A DNA stretch of 64,000 nt from Anaerococcus ihuae (GTDB taxonomy: Bacteria; Bacillota; Clostridia; Tissierellales; Peptoniphilaceae), in contig NZ_CAKMRU010000001.1 of assembly GCF_928368155.1 (NCBI RefSeq), positions 998,001-1,062,000 on the forward strand, in the 5' to 3' direction. A program made the translations under genes and the position numbers. This document shows, in pieces, positions 46,735-56,889 of the stretch. Positions within the stretch are counted from its first letter, which is position 1; each line of letters opens with the position of its first letter. The notes under the pieces are model-generated. The model did no database searches, was not told where the DNA came from, and saw only the letters and a program-made list of their open reading frames with translations.

Positions 46735-48258
46735 AATAGTTCCTGGTGGTTTTGAGGTTATGTCGTAGACTATTCTTCCTACTCCTTTTACTTCGTTTAT
46801 CATCCTGTTTGATAGGGTTTGTTGGAGTTCGTATGGCATATCGAAGGCTTCTACTGTCATTGCGTCTTTGCTTGATACTGCTCTTACTACTACTACATAA
46901 TCGTAGGATCTTTCGTCGCCTTTTACTCCTACTGTTCTTAGTGGGGTAAATACTGTGAAATATTGCCAAATATCTCTGTTTAATCCTGCATTTTTCACTT
47001 CTTCTCTTAGGATTGCATCAGTTTCTCTTACTATTTCTAATTTTTCTTCTGTTATATCTCCTATAACTCTTATTGCAAGTCCTGGTCCTGGGAATGGTTG
47101 TCTCCATACCATTTCTTCTGGAACTCCGATACTTTCTCCAAGGGCTCTTACTTCGTCTTTGAAAAGTTCTCTTAGTGGTTCTACTACTCCTTCAAAAAGC
47201 ATATCTTCTGGAAGGCCTCCTACATTGTGGTGGGATTTTATTACTGAACCTTTTCCTTTTCCACTTTCTATTACGTCTGGATATATTGTTCCTTGTACTA
47301 AATATTTTGCATCACCAAATTTTTTGGCTTCTCTTTCAAACACTTCTATGAAGTGGTTTCCTATTATTTTTCTTTTTTCTTCTGGTTCTTCTACGCCTTT
47401 TAGTAAATCAAGAAAATCTTTTGAAGCATCTACCATTTTTACATTTAGACCAATCTTTTTGTATTGTTCCATTACTGATTTTGATTCGTCTTTTCTTAGT
47501 AGGCCGTGGTCTACAAATATACATTGAAGATTATCTCCAATTGCTTTGTGAACGAGGGTTGCTGCTATTGTTGAATCTACTCCTCCTGATAGTCCACAAA
47601 TCATTTTTTCTCCAGCATATTTTTCTTTTATGTTTTCTATTGTTTCTTTGGCCAAGTCTTTCATTATCCAAGTTTTTTTTGCCTTACAAATATTTAAAAC
47701 GAAATTTTCTAATATTTGAAATCCATATTCGGAATGAGCAACTTCTGGATGAAATTGTACTGCATAAATATTTTTTTCTTCGTTTTCAAATCCTGCTATT
47801 GGACAATTTAATGACCAGGCAGTTTTTTTGAAACCTTCGCCTATTTTTGTAACTTGGTCTCTGTGGTTCATCCAAATTATTGATTCTTGGGCTACATTTT
47901 CGTATAATTTTGATCTTTGGTCAACAAATAAAGGAGTTTTTCCATATTCCCCTTTTTCTGCTTCTGTAATTTCTCCATCAAAATGAAAAGCTAAAGCTTG
48001 CATTCCATAGCATATTCCAAGAATTGGCACGTTTAAATTTAAAATTTCTGGATTTAATTTTAGGCTGTCGGCACTGTGAATTGATTGTGGGCCGCCTGTT
48101 AAAATTATTCCATCCAAACTTTCAAGATCAAGAGTTTTTAAATCTACATCACAATCGTGAAGTGTTGCATAAACTCCCATTTCTCTTATTCTTCTTACAA
48201 TAAGTTGGTTATATTGGCCACCAAAGTCCAATACCATAATTTCGGATTTTTTTTCCAT
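46723..48258 (-). CDS. guaA: GMP synthase (glutamine-hydrolysing)
   Basis: 511 residues. Class I glutamine amidotransferase domain (catalytic Cys in GICYGMQAL, His/Glu in QFHPEVAHSEYG), ATP pyrophosphatase domain (P-loop GLSGGVDSTIAA) and C-terminal dimerization domain (PGPGLAIRVIG ... PPGTIEWE). Converts XMP to GMP. Its reading frame is intact although its 3' end is the integration site. Preceded by AGGAGG. Confidence 0.98.
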   Translation of the reverse strand: MEKKSEIMVLDFGGQYNQLIVRRIREMGVYATLHDCDVDLKTLDLESLDGIILTGGPQSIHSADSLKLNPEILNLNVPILGICYGMQALAFHFDGEITEAEKGEYGKTPLFVDQRSKLYENVAQESIIWMNHRDQVTKIGEGFKKTAWSLNCPIAGFENEEKNIYAVQFHPEVAHSEYGFQILENFVLNICKAKKTWIMKDLAKETIENIKEKYAGEKMICGLSGGVDSTIAATLVHKAIGDNLQCIFVDHGLLRKDESKSVMEQYKKIGLNVKMVDASKDFLDLLKGVEEPEEKRKIIGNHFIEVFEREAKKFGDAKYLVQGTIYPDVIESGKGKGSVIKSHHNVGGLPEDMLFEGVVEPLRELFKDEVRALGESIGVPEEMVWRQPFPGPGLAIRVIGDITEEKLEIVRETDAILREEVKNAGLNRDIWQYFTVFTPLRTVGVKGDERSYDYVVVVRAVSSKDAMTVEAFDMPYELQQTLSNRMINEVKGVGRIVYDITSKPPGTIEWE

Positions 48259-48267
48259 CTATCCCTC

Positions 48268-48783
48268 CTATATTTCTCCAAATATTGCAAAATATTTCAT
48301 ATAATCAAGATTATCCATCTTGTAGTAGCTATACTTCGTATCTTCATCATACTTTTTAAAGTTTAAATTTTCTATAAGAGATTTAAAAGCTCCATTATTT
48401 TTTTCTGCTTTTAAATATATTTCTTTTTTCTCGCCAAGGGTAAAGAAATAATCTATAACTGCCTCTAGGGCTTCTCTTCCATATCCCCTGTTTCTTAGTG
48501 ATTTATTTATAATTATAAATAGACCCACTCCTTCGTTTTTGTCAAAGGCTTTAACAACTCCTATTGAATCATTCATTCCTTTTTTTACAATATGCCAAAA
48601 TTTATAATCTTCTTTTTCTTTATAATACTTTGCAGTTTTTTCGATTAATTCTTCTTTTGTTTCTGTATTTGTAAAATAGAAAAATTTTGGATCTTCTATA
48701 AATTCCATATTTTTTTCTAAATCTGCTTTTTCAAATTTTCTAATAATAAGTCGTCTTGATAAAATAAGTTTGGTGTTTTCCAT
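48268..48783 (-). CDS. GNAT family N-acetyltransferase
   Basis: 171 residues with the RimJ/RimL-like GNAT fold (LILSRRLIIRKFEKADLEKN start, acetyl-CoA loop SLRNRGYGREALEAVIDYFF, then YLKAEKNNGAFKSLIENLNF). The substrate is unknown. Nine bases before guaA and probably cotranscribed with it. Confidence 0.85.
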   Translation of the reverse strand: MENTKLILSRRLIIRKFEKADLEKNMEFIEDPKFFYFTNTETKEELIEKTAKYYKEKEDYKFWHIVKKGMNDSIGVVKAFDKNEGVGLFIIINKSLRNRGYGREALEAVIDYFFTLGEKKEIYLKAEKNNGAFKSLIENLNFKKYDEDTKYSYYKMDNLDYMKYFAIFGEI

Positions 48784-48805
48784 AAGCCTCCCTCACATAA
48801 AAAAT

Positions 48806-48823
48806 AAGCTGCATTTGCAGCAT
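48806..48823 (-). terminator. Terminator of the phoH-to-ppdR operon
   Basis: Stem GCTGC/GCAGC extended by A-T pairs (48808-48821), followed on the - strand by TTATTTTTT. Separates the operon from the GNAT-guaA unit. Confidence 0.75.
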
Positions 48824-48829
48824 ATTTTT

Positions 48830-49642
48830 TTAAGAAAAATTCTTTTTGTAATATTCTAGAACGTCAGTTGCTGTTTGTTCTATTGTATTTAATGATACAT
48901 CAAAAACTTTACAATCTAAATCTTCAAACACGCCTTTTGCATATTCTAATTCTCTGTTGATCCTCTCCTTATCAAAATATTCGCTTTTTGATTTTAAGCC
49001 AAGACCCTTTGACCTGTCTTCTCTGATTTTTGATAATTTGTCAGGATCTATGGTAAGACCAATGATTCTTTTTGGATCAATTTCAAAAACTTCTTCTGGA
49101 AGTCTAATTTCTGGGACCAAAGGAAGATTGAATACCTTGTAGTCCTTGGTTGCAAGAAGCATTGTTACTGGAGTTTTTGATGTCCTTGATACTCCAAGTA
49201 ACAATATATCTGCCTCTTTTATTCCTCTTGGATCTTTTCCATCATCATATTTTACGGCAAATTCAATGGACTCAATCATAGAAAAATAATCTTTTGATAA
49301 TTTTCTTGTGAGTTTTTTCTCTCTTAGGGCCTTTTGTCCTGTAACTTCTTCAAAAAGTGAAAGTGCAGGTCCCAATATATCTATAACTTTGATATTTTCT
49401 TTATCAGCTTTTTGTATTAGATATTCTTCGAGTTTTTTCTCAGCTATAGTTTGGATAATTATTGAATCTTTTGGAATTTTCTCAACAATTTTGTCGATTT
49501 TTTCTTCGCTATCTATATTAAATTTTCTCTTAACATCAAATTCTACATTTGGAAAATGAGTAACTACTGATTTTGCGAATGTTTCAGCTGTTGCTCCAGT
49601 AGAATCACTGATTATATAAACATTCAAAACATCACAAGCCAT
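48830..49642 (-). CDS. PPDK/PEP synthase regulatory kinase-phosphorylase (DUF299)
   Basis: 270 residues. N-terminal VYIISDSTGATAETFAKSV and P-loop-like GVSRTSKTP (near residue 150) with LPLVPEIRLPEE are diagnostic. The family switches pyruvate phosphate dikinase or PEP synthase on and off by ADP-dependent phosphorylation and Pi-dependent removal. No ppdK gene is in the window. It stands eight bases after glyS, as last gene of the operon, an order seen in several Firmicutes. Confidence 0.9.
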   Translation of the reverse strand: MACDVLNVYIISDSTGATAETFAKSVVTHFPNVEFDVKRKFNIDSEEKIDKIVEKIPKDSIIIQTIAEKKLEEYLIQKADKENIKVIDILGPALSLFEEVTGQKALREKKLTRKLSKDYFSMIESIEFAVKYDDGKDPRGIKEADILLLGVSRTSKTPVTMLLATKDYKVFNLPLVPEIRLPEEVFEIDPKRIIGLTIDPDKLSKIREDRSKGLGLKSKSEYFDKERINRELEYAKGVFEDLDCKVFDVSLNTIEQTATDVLEYYKKNFS

Positions 49643-49650
49643 ATTATCTC

Positions 49651-51720
49651 CTATTTAACTAAATCTTTTATATTAAATATTCTAGAAATATTTTTAGCTA
49701 GTTTATTTAATAAGGCCAACCTATTATTCTTAATTTCTTCATCTTCAACCATTATCATTGTGTTATCTAGATATTCGTTACCAATTTGTCTTGTTGATGC
49801 AATTTCATCGAGGGCTTTTTTATACAATTTTTGACTTAAATATTTTTCAAAATCTAGTCCTTCTATCGCATCATAATATTGTTTTTCTAGACCTTGGTCT
49901 AATTTTTCTACATCAACATCTACGCTTTCATAATCTTTTGTGAAGTTGTTGATTCTTGTGAAATAATTTAGGATTTCTTCACTATTTTCATTTTCAACAA
50001 ATTCTCCCAAAACTTTTACCTTTTCTATTACAGAAAGTATATTTGTTTCTCCAGTATCTAAAACTGCATTTACTAAATCATACCTATATCCCTTATCAAT
50101 AAGCATATTTTTAAGCCTGTCTATGAAAAATTCTGTAATTTTATCTAAAGTTTTGTCATAATCAAAGGAAATTTCATTTTTTTCTGTGTAAACAAAGAGA
50201 GAATCTTTAATCAAATCTTTTAAATCAACATTAATTTTATTATCCGCAAGAATATTTATAACACCAATTGCTGATCTTCTAAGTCCAAATGGATCTTGGC
50301 TTCCTGTTACATAATTTTCGATTATATATAAACCTGTTATTGTATCGATTTTATCTGCTATTGAAAGAACAATTCCTGCTACTGATTTTGGAAGAGAATC
50401 TTCTGAGCTTCTTGGCTTGTAAGCTTCCTCTATTGCATTTGCTACTTGGCTGTTTTCTCCAGAATTTGTAGCATAAATTCTTCCCATAGTACCTTGAAGT
50501 TCTGTAAATTCTATAACCATTTTTGTTACAAGATCTGCTTTTGAAAGGTAGGCTGCTCTTAATAAATTATCTGATACATCTTCACCAAGCTTAAATTCTT
50601 CAAGATAGTTTTTGGAAAGAGAAATAAGCCTTTCAGTTTTTTGATAAACTGAACCAAGTCCTTCAAAAAATGTAAGTCTTTTTAATTCTTCTACATATTC
50701 TTCTAATTTTTTATTATTATCTATATCATAGAAAAATTTAGCATCTTCAAGTCTTGCTGTAAGAACTTTTTTATTTCCATTTATTACATTTTCTTTTGCA
50801 TAATCATCACCATTTCTTATCAATAAGAAATATGGCATGAGATTTTCATGATCATCTAAAATTGGAAAATATCTTTGGTGATCTTTCATTGGGGTTATTA
50901 TTACTTCTTTTGGCAATTTTAAGTATTCATGATCAAGCTCACCCAACAAAACTGTAGGATATTCTACTATATTTATAACTTCTTCAAGTAAATCTTCATC
51001 TTTTAAGAATTTTCCGCCTATTTCTTTGGCATAGCGATTAAGACCTCTTAAAATTATTTCTCTTCTTTCTTTATATGATAAAATTACATAATTTTCTCTC
51101 AAAAGTTCTAGGTAATTTTCGATTTTATCAACAACAATCTCACTTTTCCCTAAAACTCTGTGACCCTTTGTTGTATTTGAAACTTTTATTCCTTCAGCTT
51201 CAAATTCTAAAATTTCATCATCTAAGAGGGATAAGAAATATCTGATTGGTCTTGCAAATCTAATTGATTTTCCTCCCCATCTCATGGATCTTGGGAAATT
51301 TAATGATTTTACAAGTTCATATACATTTTTTTGTAAAACTTCTTTTATTGAAGGACTTTCTTCTCTTTTTTCTACATAAATATATTCTTCGCCCTTAAAA
51401 TCTTTGATTATTACATCAGATACTTCAGCTTTTTGTCCTCTCAAAAATCCTAAAAGTGCCTTTGAAGGATTTCCTTCTTGATCATAGGCGATTTTTTTTG
51501 AAGGTCCTTTTACACTAATAAGTTCATCTGATTTATTTTCACTTAGTCCATCAAGTAAAATCGCAAATCTTCTTGGAGTTGATTCTACTTTTATTTCTTC
51601 TAAGCTTAACTTGTTTTCTTCAATTAATTTTTTAAATTTTTCTTCAAGTTGGTTTTTTGTTGAATTAATGTAAGCTGAAGGAAATTCTTCAACTCCTATT
51701 TCTAATAAATATTTGCTCAT
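49651..51720 (-). CDS. glyS: Glycyl-tRNA synthetase beta subunit
   Basis: 689 residues, the large subunit of the bacterial alpha2-beta2 GlyRS (LLEIGVEEFPSAYINS start, WGGKSIRFARPIRY, SVAGIVLSIADKIDTITG, QDPFGLRRSAIG). It binds tRNA-Gly through the C-terminal domains. Starts on the last base of the glyQ stop (TAATG). Confidence 0.97.
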   Translation of the reverse strand: MSKYLLEIGVEEFPSAYINSTKNQLEEKFKKLIEENKLSLEEIKVESTPRRFAILLDGLSENKSDELISVKGPSKKIAYDQEGNPSKALLGFLRGQKAEVSDVIIKDFKGEEYIYVEKREESPSIKEVLQKNVYELVKSLNFPRSMRWGGKSIRFARPIRYFLSLLDDEILEFEAEGIKVSNTTKGHRVLGKSEIVVDKIENYLELLRENYVILSYKERREIILRGLNRYAKEIGGKFLKDEDLLEEVINIVEYPTVLLGELDHEYLKLPKEVIITPMKDHQRYFPILDDHENLMPYFLLIRNGDDYAKENVINGNKKVLTARLEDAKFFYDIDNNKKLEEYVEELKRLTFFEGLGSVYQKTERLISLSKNYLEEFKLGEDVSDNLLRAAYLSKADLVTKMVIEFTELQGTMGRIYATNSGENSQVANAIEEAYKPRSSEDSLPKSVAGIVLSIADKIDTITGLYIIENYVTGSQDPFGLRRSAIGVINILADNKINVDLKDLIKDSLFVYTEKNEISFDYDKTLDKITEFFIDRLKNMLIDKGYRYDLVNAVLDTGETNILSVIEKVKVLGEFVENENSEEILNYFTRINNFTKDYESVDVDVEKLDQGLEKQYYDAIEGLDFEKYLSQKLYKKALDEIASTRQIGNEYLDNTMIMVEDEEIKNNRLALLNKLAKNISRIFNIKDLVK

Positions 51721-52595
51721 TACTTATCCTTTCTTAAAAGTGGATATCCTAGTTCTTCTCTTTTTTCAATATATGATTTTGCTACCTTACTAGAAATATC
51801 TCTTACTCTTTTAATATAGTGACTTCTTTCTGATGCTGAAATTGCTCCCATTGCATCTAAAGTATTAAATGTGTGGGATGATTTTAAAACATTATCGTAT
51901 GCTGGATATACAAGTCCCTTGTCAATTAATCTATTCGCTTCTTTTTCGTAAATTTCAAATAATTTTTCCAAAACTTCGCTATCAGCATCTTCGAATGAAT
52001 ATTTTGAATTTTCATATTCTGGCAATTTGAAAACATCTGAATATTTTAAATCTTTAGACCATTGTATGTCAAAAACATTATCTACATTTTGTAAATACAT
52101 ACAAACTCTTTCAAGGCCCATGGTTATTTCTCCACTTTCAAGCTCGCAGTTTATTCCTCCAACTTGTTGGAAATAAGTAAATTGGGTTATTTCCATTCCA
52201 TCAAGCCAAACTTCCCAGCCAAGTCCCCAAGCTCCAAGAGTTGGTGATTGCCAGTTATCTTCTACAAATCTTATGTCGTGTTCTTTTGGATTAATTCCAA
52301 TTACCTCAAGACTTTTTAAATATAAATCTTGGATATTTTCTGGAGTAGGTTTTAGTAAAACTTGTAGTTGGTGGTGTTGGTATAATCTGTTAGGATTTTC
52401 TCCATACCTACCATCAGCTGGTCTTCTTGATGGTTCTACATAAACAACTTTCCAAGGTTCTTTTCCCAAAGATCTCAAAAAAGTATGAGGATTCATTGTT
52501 CCTGCTCCTTTTTCTGAGTCGTAAGGAAGCATGATTGATGCACCTTGCTCTTCCCAATATTCTATTAATTTTAGCATTAAATCTTCAAAATACAT
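51720..52595 (-). CDS. glyQ: Glycyl-tRNA synthetase alpha subunit
   Basis: 291 residues, the catalytic class II subunit ([20 protein letters not shown] start, [50 protein letters not shown]). Start at ATG 52595 after AGGAGAG; the frame runs 12 codons further up but would overlap recO. No T-box is seen in front; glyQS is read from the phoH promoter. Confidence 0.97.
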   Translation of the reverse strand: MYFEDLMLKLIEYWEEQGASIMLPYDSEKGAGTMNPHTFLRSLGKEPWKVVYVEPSRRPADGRYGENPNRLYQHHQLQVLLKPTPENIQDLYLKSLEVIGINPKEHDIRFVEDNWQSPTLGAWGLGWEVWLDGMEITQFTYFQQVGGINCELESGEITMGLERVCMYLQNVDNVFDIQWSKDLKYSDVFKLPEYENSKYSFEDADSEVLEKLFEIYEKEANRLIDKGLVYPAYDNVLKSSHTFNTLDAMGAISASERSHYIKRVRDISSKVAKSYIEKREELGYPLLRKDK

Positions 52596-52606
52596 TTTCT
52601 CTCCTA

Positions 52607-53365
52607 TTATTTGACTAATTTTATTGCCCAATCAAGTGAGCTAAACTTTTTAATTTCTAAGCAATCTAGTACGTAGCTTGTTAGCAAATTTATCATTTTT
52701 TTCTTTTCAATTTTTAAATCAATCTTTGAAACCTGGTCTGTTGGAGTATATACTAATTTTAAAATATACAAATACTCTTCTCTTGTAAGATATACTATAT
52801 CCTTTTTTATTTTCTTGCAAGATGAATCAATCATTCCCCCGTCTTTTATAGAAAAATAAGCATCTTCCGGATTAATTTTTGATCCACACAAGGAACATTC
52901 TTTTAAATTTGGTTTAAAACCTGAAAAAGATATGTACTTTAATAAAAAGCAAAGGAAAATATTAAAATAATTTTCGCTTGCTTTTTCAAAGCTATCAAAA
53001 GTCTTGTCCATTAAATTATAGACAAAATCTTTTTGGTCAAAATCAATTGTTCTCAACAATAAATCACAAATTGCCGATTTGTATACTATTATATCAAAAT
53101 TTTTGTTTGATTTCGAATAAGATTTTAATAATGACGCATCTCTTATTCCAAAAAATTTTTCTCCAGACTTATAAAGATTGTATGATGCTTTGACAAATCT
53201 TTGGGTTGAAGAAAGATTAGGATTTTTTTTATTTAAAACTCCCTTTGCAATTATGGAAATTTTTCCCATATCTTTTGTAAAAACTTCTATGATTTTACTT
53301 GATTCTCTGTAAGAAAATTCTCTTAAAACGAAACCTTCTACATTTGAATTATCATTTGTAACCAA
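52607..53365 (-). CDS. recO: DNA repair protein RecO
   Basis: 252 residues. N-terminal OB fold ([35 protein letters not shown] in parts), helical middle, and a zinc-type C-S-L-C-G with a later Cys in DSSCKK. RecO loads RecA with RecR and anneals strands in recombination repair. Overlaps the end of era by 14 bases, the typical era-recO order. Confidence 0.93.
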   Translation of the reverse strand: MVTNDNSNVEGFVLREFSYRESSKIIEVFTKDMGKISIIAKGVLNKKNPNLSSTQRFVKASYNLYKSGEKFFGIRDASLLKSYSKSNKNFDIIVYKSAICDLLLRTIDFDQKDFVYNLMDKTFDSFEKASENYFNIFLCFLLKYISFSGFKPNLKECSLCGSKINPEDAYFSIKDGGMIDSSCKKIKKDIVYLTREEYLYILKLVYTPTDQVSKIDLKIEKKKMINLLTSYVLDCLEIKKFSSLDWAIKLVK

Positions 53366-54233
53366 ACCTGTTCACCAATTTTTGTTTTTTACGCCAGTCT
53401 TTTTCGACCTTAACCCACAATTTCAAATTTATTTTGCTATCCATAAAAACTTCGATTTCTTTTCTTGCTTCCATGCCGATTTTTTTGATTTTACTACCGT
53501 TTTTTCCTATTACAATTTCCTTGTGACTTGGTCTTTCCAAAATAAGACTTGCATATATGTCGTATAAATTTTTGTCATCTCTTTTTTTGAATTCATCTAT
53601 TCTTACAAAAATTCCATGGGGAATTTCATTTGATAAATTTTTCAAGGCTTTTTCCCTGATAATTTCTGATACAATAAATCTTTCGTTTTTGTCAGTTATC
53701 ATATCTGACGGATAGTAAAGTGGTCCTTCTGGCAAAATTTCCTTTACTGTTTTTATATATTTTTCAATATTTTCATCGTTTAAAGCTGAAATTGGAATTA
53801 TGTAATCAAAAGTATTCAAGCCTATGTAGGTTTTTTTTATTTGATCAATTTCTCCTTCTTCTAAAAGGTCACATTTGTTTATAAGAAGAATTTTTGGAAC
53901 CTTTACTTTTTCTAAAATTTCCAAAATCATCTTATCAAGTCTTCCAATTGTAAGAGAATTATCGACTATAAATGTCACCAAATCTGAATCTTTGAGGCTA
54001 TCTTCTGAAACTTCCAAAAGATGTTCTTGAAGTTTATTTCTTGGTGTTTGGATACCTGGTGTGTCAAGAAAAATTATTTGTGAATTTTCGTCATTATATA
54101 TTATTTTTATTTCATCTCTTGTAGTTTGGGGCTTATTTGAAATTATTGAAATTTTTTCTCCCAAAATTTTTTCCATCAATGTAGATTTTCCTACATTCGC
54201 CCTTCCTACTACCGATACAAATCCTGATTTCAT
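53352..54233 (-). CDS. era: GTPase Era
   Basis: 293 residues. G motifs GRANVGKST (G1), DTPG (G3), NKCD (G4), and C-terminal KH domain (VIGKNGSKIKKIGMEARKEIE). Acts in 16S rRNA processing and 30S assembly at the membrane. Four-base overlap with cdd. Confidence 0.97.
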   Translation of the reverse strand: MKSGFVSVVGRANVGKSTLMEKILGEKISIISNKPQTTRDEIKIIYNDENSQIIFLDTPGIQTPRNKLQEHLLEVSEDSLKDSDLVTFIVDNSLTIGRLDKMILEILEKVKVPKILLINKCDLLEEGEIDQIKKTYIGLNTFDYIIPISALNDENIEKYIKTVKEILPEGPLYYPSDMITDKNERFIVSEIIREKALKNLSNEIPHGIFVRIDEFKKRDDKNLYDIYASLILERPSHKEIVIGKNGSKIKKIGMEARKEIEVFMDSKINLKLWVKVEKDWRKKQKLVNRFGYK

Positions 54234-54634
54234 TTCTCCTCCAAATCTTTTTTTGAAAAGATATATGGAAGAATATCATCAAGTCCATATATCTTGTAAT
54301 TATTTATAGAATTTGCTATTACAATTTTTGAATCTGAATCCAAAAATTCTGCCATAAATTGCCTACAAACCCCACAAGGATAAGTCATTGTGCTATCTCC
54401 TGTAATTACTATCGTGTCAATTTCTCTATCTCCTGCACTTATTGCAGATGATAGGGCAGATCTTTCTGCACATAAAGTTACTGAATAAGCTGCATTTTCT
54501 ATATTTACTCCCTTATAAATATTTCCTTTTTTTGTTAATACAACACTTGATACCCTAAAATTTGAATAGGGTGAATAGGAATTTTTTTTATTTTCTATGG
54601 CAAGTTTTATTAAATCTTTTAAATCTTTTTTCAT
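54230..54634 (-). CDS. cdd: Cytidine deaminase
   Basis: 134 residues, tetrameric type. Zinc site CAERSA (Cys and catalytic Glu) and PCGVCRQ. Salvages cytidine and deoxycytidine to uridine. Stands between dgk-PAP2 and era with ATGA overlaps on both sides, the classical Firmicute order. Confidence 0.96.
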   Translation of the reverse strand: MKKDLKDLIKLAIENKKNSYSPYSNFRVSSVVLTKKGNIYKGVNIENAAYSVTLCAERSALSSAISAGDREIDTIVITGDSTMTYPCGVCRQFMAEFLDSDSKIVIANSINNYKIYGLDDILPYIFSKKDLEEK

Positions 54635-55449
54635 GAAAAAACTCCAAATATTAAAAACGCTACCGCTGTTCCCAAAATTGCTCCCCTGATAATTTCTGGA
54701 AGGGAGTGGATATTTGCTTCAAAACGACTTTCTGCAACTATAGATGCAAGTCCATAAAATACAAAAATCAAAAATCCTTCATCAATTCTCATAGATCCAA
54801 TTGTTGCAAGGCAAAAGGCTATTGATGTATGTCCTGAAACAAATCCTCCGTGAAAAGCTGTTCCGTGTCCCTTATAAAAAATCCCCTTTAAAAATATGGT
54901 CAAAATAATTACGATTGAAACTGTAATTAGGGCAAGGTGGGACGGTCTTCTAGAAATTCTTAAAACAACTGATGAGGAAAAATTTGCTACTTTATCAAAA
55001 AACACCAAATAGGCTATAAAAATTGTATTTAAGGCTGATACAAAAGTTGCAGCTGCTGACAAGTCCTTGCTGGCTTTGGCTTCTTTTGATTTTTTGCCGC
55101 CGCCGCCAAGATTGACCGCTTGTTCCAAGGAAGTATTTAAAAGTTCACAAGAAATTACAAAGGCAATTGAGAAAACCAAAAACATCATCTCAACTCTTGA
55201 AACATTTAAAAACAAAGAAACCAAAAGGACAAGAACAGAAGTTAGGATATGAAATTTCATATTTTTTTCATTGTTTATTGCAAAAACCAAGCCTTCAAAA
55301 GCATAGTCAAAGCCCTTTACAAATTTTTCTCCAGGAGTTTTTACACTAGGAACATATTTTTGGGCTTGGTCTTCCCTTTCCTTTTCTTCTTTTATTTCTT
55401 TTTTTACTTGGTCTTTTATTTCTTCAATTAGTTGTTTTTCATCTTTCAT
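54631..55449 (-). CDS. Diacylglycerol/undecaprenol kinase fused to a PAP2 phosphatase
   Basis: 272 residues in two parts. After a charged coil (1-35) comes a DgkA-type kinase domain with three membrane segments (about 40-165; core CELLNTSLEQAVN then AKASKDLSAAATFVSA). A PAP2-type phosphatase follows (about 165-272; HGGFVSGHTS and SRFEANIHSLPE, matching the SGH and SRxxxxxH motifs). The two activities, phosphorylating and dephosphorylating a membrane lipid such as undecaprenol, are opposite, which is notable in one chain. The gene occupies the usual dgkA position between ybeY and cdd. Confidence 0.88.
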   Translation of the reverse strand: MKDEKQLIEEIKDQVKKEIKEEKEREDQAQKYVPSVKTPGEKFVKGFDYAFEGLVFAINNEKNMKFHILTSVLVLLVSLFLNVSRVEMMFLVFSIAFVISCELLNTSLEQAVNLGGGGKKSKEAKASKDLSAAATFVSALNTIFIAYLVFFDKVANFSSSVVLRISRRPSHLALITVSIVIILTIFLKGIFYKGHGTAFHGGFVSGHTSIAFCLATIGSMRIDEGFLIFVFYGLASIVAESRFEANIHSLPEIIRGAILGTAVAFLIFGVFS

Positions 55450-55910
55450 TTGAATACTCCAAGATTTTTCATAACTTCTTTTTCCTTAGCTCTCATAATT
55501 TTTTTATCATTTTCATCAATATGGTCATAACCCAAAAGATGTAAAATTGAATGGCAAGTCAAATACATTATTTCTCTTTCAAAAGAATGTCCCAAATCTT
55601 TTGCTTGCCTTCTTGCAACATCAAGGCAAATTACAACATCGCCAAGCATAAGATAGGGTTTTTTAAGTAAAGTTTTCCTATCTTCATTGAAAAAATCTTC
55701 AATTGGAAAAGATAAAACATCGGTCACCCTATCAATTGACCTAAAATCCCTATTTAATTGTCTTATTTTTTCCTCATCAACAAAAGAAAGAGAAATTTCA
55801 CATTTTTTCTCTTCAATATCTTCAAGCTTTAAAACTTCTTTAATAACTTTTTCGAGATCTTTTTCAATGTTTAAATCTTTCTTTGTTTGATTATTTATTA
55901 TAAGATTCAT
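55446..55910 (-). CDS. ybeY: Endoribonuclease YbeY
   Basis: 154 residues. Zinc motif HSILHLLGYDH (H-x3-H-x5-H) and ..DVLSFPIED... . Single-strand RNase for 16S 3'-end maturation and ribosome quality control. Start at ATG 55910, overlapping the end of phoH by 20 bases; an ATG further upstream gives a less typical basic extension. Confidence 0.94.
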   Translation of the reverse strand: MNLIINNQTKKDLNIEKDLEKVIKEVLKLEDIEEKKCEISLSFVDEEKIRQLNRDFRSIDRVTDVLSFPIEDFFNEDRKTLLKKPYLMLGDVVICLDVARRQAKDLGHSFEREIMYLTCHSILHLLGYDHIDENDKKIMRAKEKEVMKNLGVFK

Positions 55911-56877
55911 TTTTTTCTTTTTCCTTATCGGCCTTGTCGTAGGCTTCAATTATTCTTTGAACTAAAGGATGTCTTACTACATCAATTGCAGTAAATTCCA
56001 TAAATTCTATCCCTCTTACATTTCTAAGAATTCTTGATGCAGATTTTAATCCAGAATTTTTTCCGCGAGGAAGGTCAATTTGAGTTATATCTCCAGTTAT
56101 AATTGCCTTTGAACCATAGCCAAGTCTTGTCAAAAACATCTTCATTTGCTCGAAGGTTGTATTTTGAGCTTCATCCAAAATTACAAAAGAATTGTCCAAG
56201 GTTCTTCCTCTCATGTAAGCAAGAGGAGCAACTTCAATCACGCCTTTTTCAACCAAATTTTGATAGGTTTCAAAACCAAAAATTTCAAAAAGTGCATCAT
56301 AAAGTGGTCTTAAATATGGATCGACCTTATCTTGCAAATCTCCTGGCAAAAATCCTAGGCTTTCTCCTGCTTCAACGGCAGGTCTTGTAAGAATAATCCT
56401 ATTTACTTCGTTATTTTTGAAAGCTCTTATTGCCATGGCAACTGCCAAATATGTTTTTCCCGTTCCTGCAGGTCCAATTCCAAAAACCACATCATTATTT
56501 TCAATCATACTAACATAAGATTTTTGACCCAAAGTTTTTGGTTTTATAGGCTTCCCATTTGCAGTTGTAACAATCACTTGATCAAGTGTAGATTTTACTA
56601 TTTCCTTATTTTCTCGAACGAGTAGGTCAGAAAAATATTTTAATTTTTGAAAATCAATATTTCCATCTTTTTTTATAACTTCGATGATTTCATTTATAAG
56701 TTTTTTTGTAAGATGTAAATTTACTTCATCTCCCACCAAACTTATATTTCCATTTTCAGTTTTTATTTTTACATCAAATCTATTTTCTATATATTTTCTA
56801 TTTTTATCAAAATTACCGAATAAACCCATAATTAATTCGGTATTATCTATTTCTAAAATTTCCTTAATTTTAATCAC
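55891..56877 (-). CDS. phoH: PhoH family ATPase
   Basis: About 328 residues. Walker A GPAGTGKTYLAVA and Walker B FVILDEAQNTT, with the N-terminal PhoH domain. An RNA-helicase-like ATPase that partners YbeY. The start is uncertain. The open frame begins at ATG 56910, but that lies upstream of the -10 box at 56895-56890, so it should not be in the mRNA. AAAGGAG is at 56883-56877. The choice is then GTG 56877 (taken here, but overlapping the site), ATT 56868 (ideal spacing, rare codon) or ATG 56829 (no site). Confidence 0.85.
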   Translation of the reverse strand: MIKIKEILEIDNTELIMGLFGNFDKNRKYIENRFDVKIKTENGNISLVGDEVNLHLTKKLINEIIEVIKKDGNIDFQKLKYFSDLLVRENKEIVKSTLDQVIVTTANGKPIKPKTLGQKSYVSMIENNDVVFGIGPAGTGKTYLAVAMAIRAFKNNEVNRIILTRPAVEAGESLGFLPGDLQDKVDPYLRPLYDALFEIFGFETYQNLVEKGVIEVAPLAYMRGRTLDNSFVILDEAQNTTFEQMKMFLTRLGYGSKAIITGDITQIDLPRGKNSGLKSASRILRNVRGIEFMEFTAIDVVRHPLVQRIIEAYDKADKEKEKNESYNK

Positions 56878-56889
56878 TCCTTTGAGATT

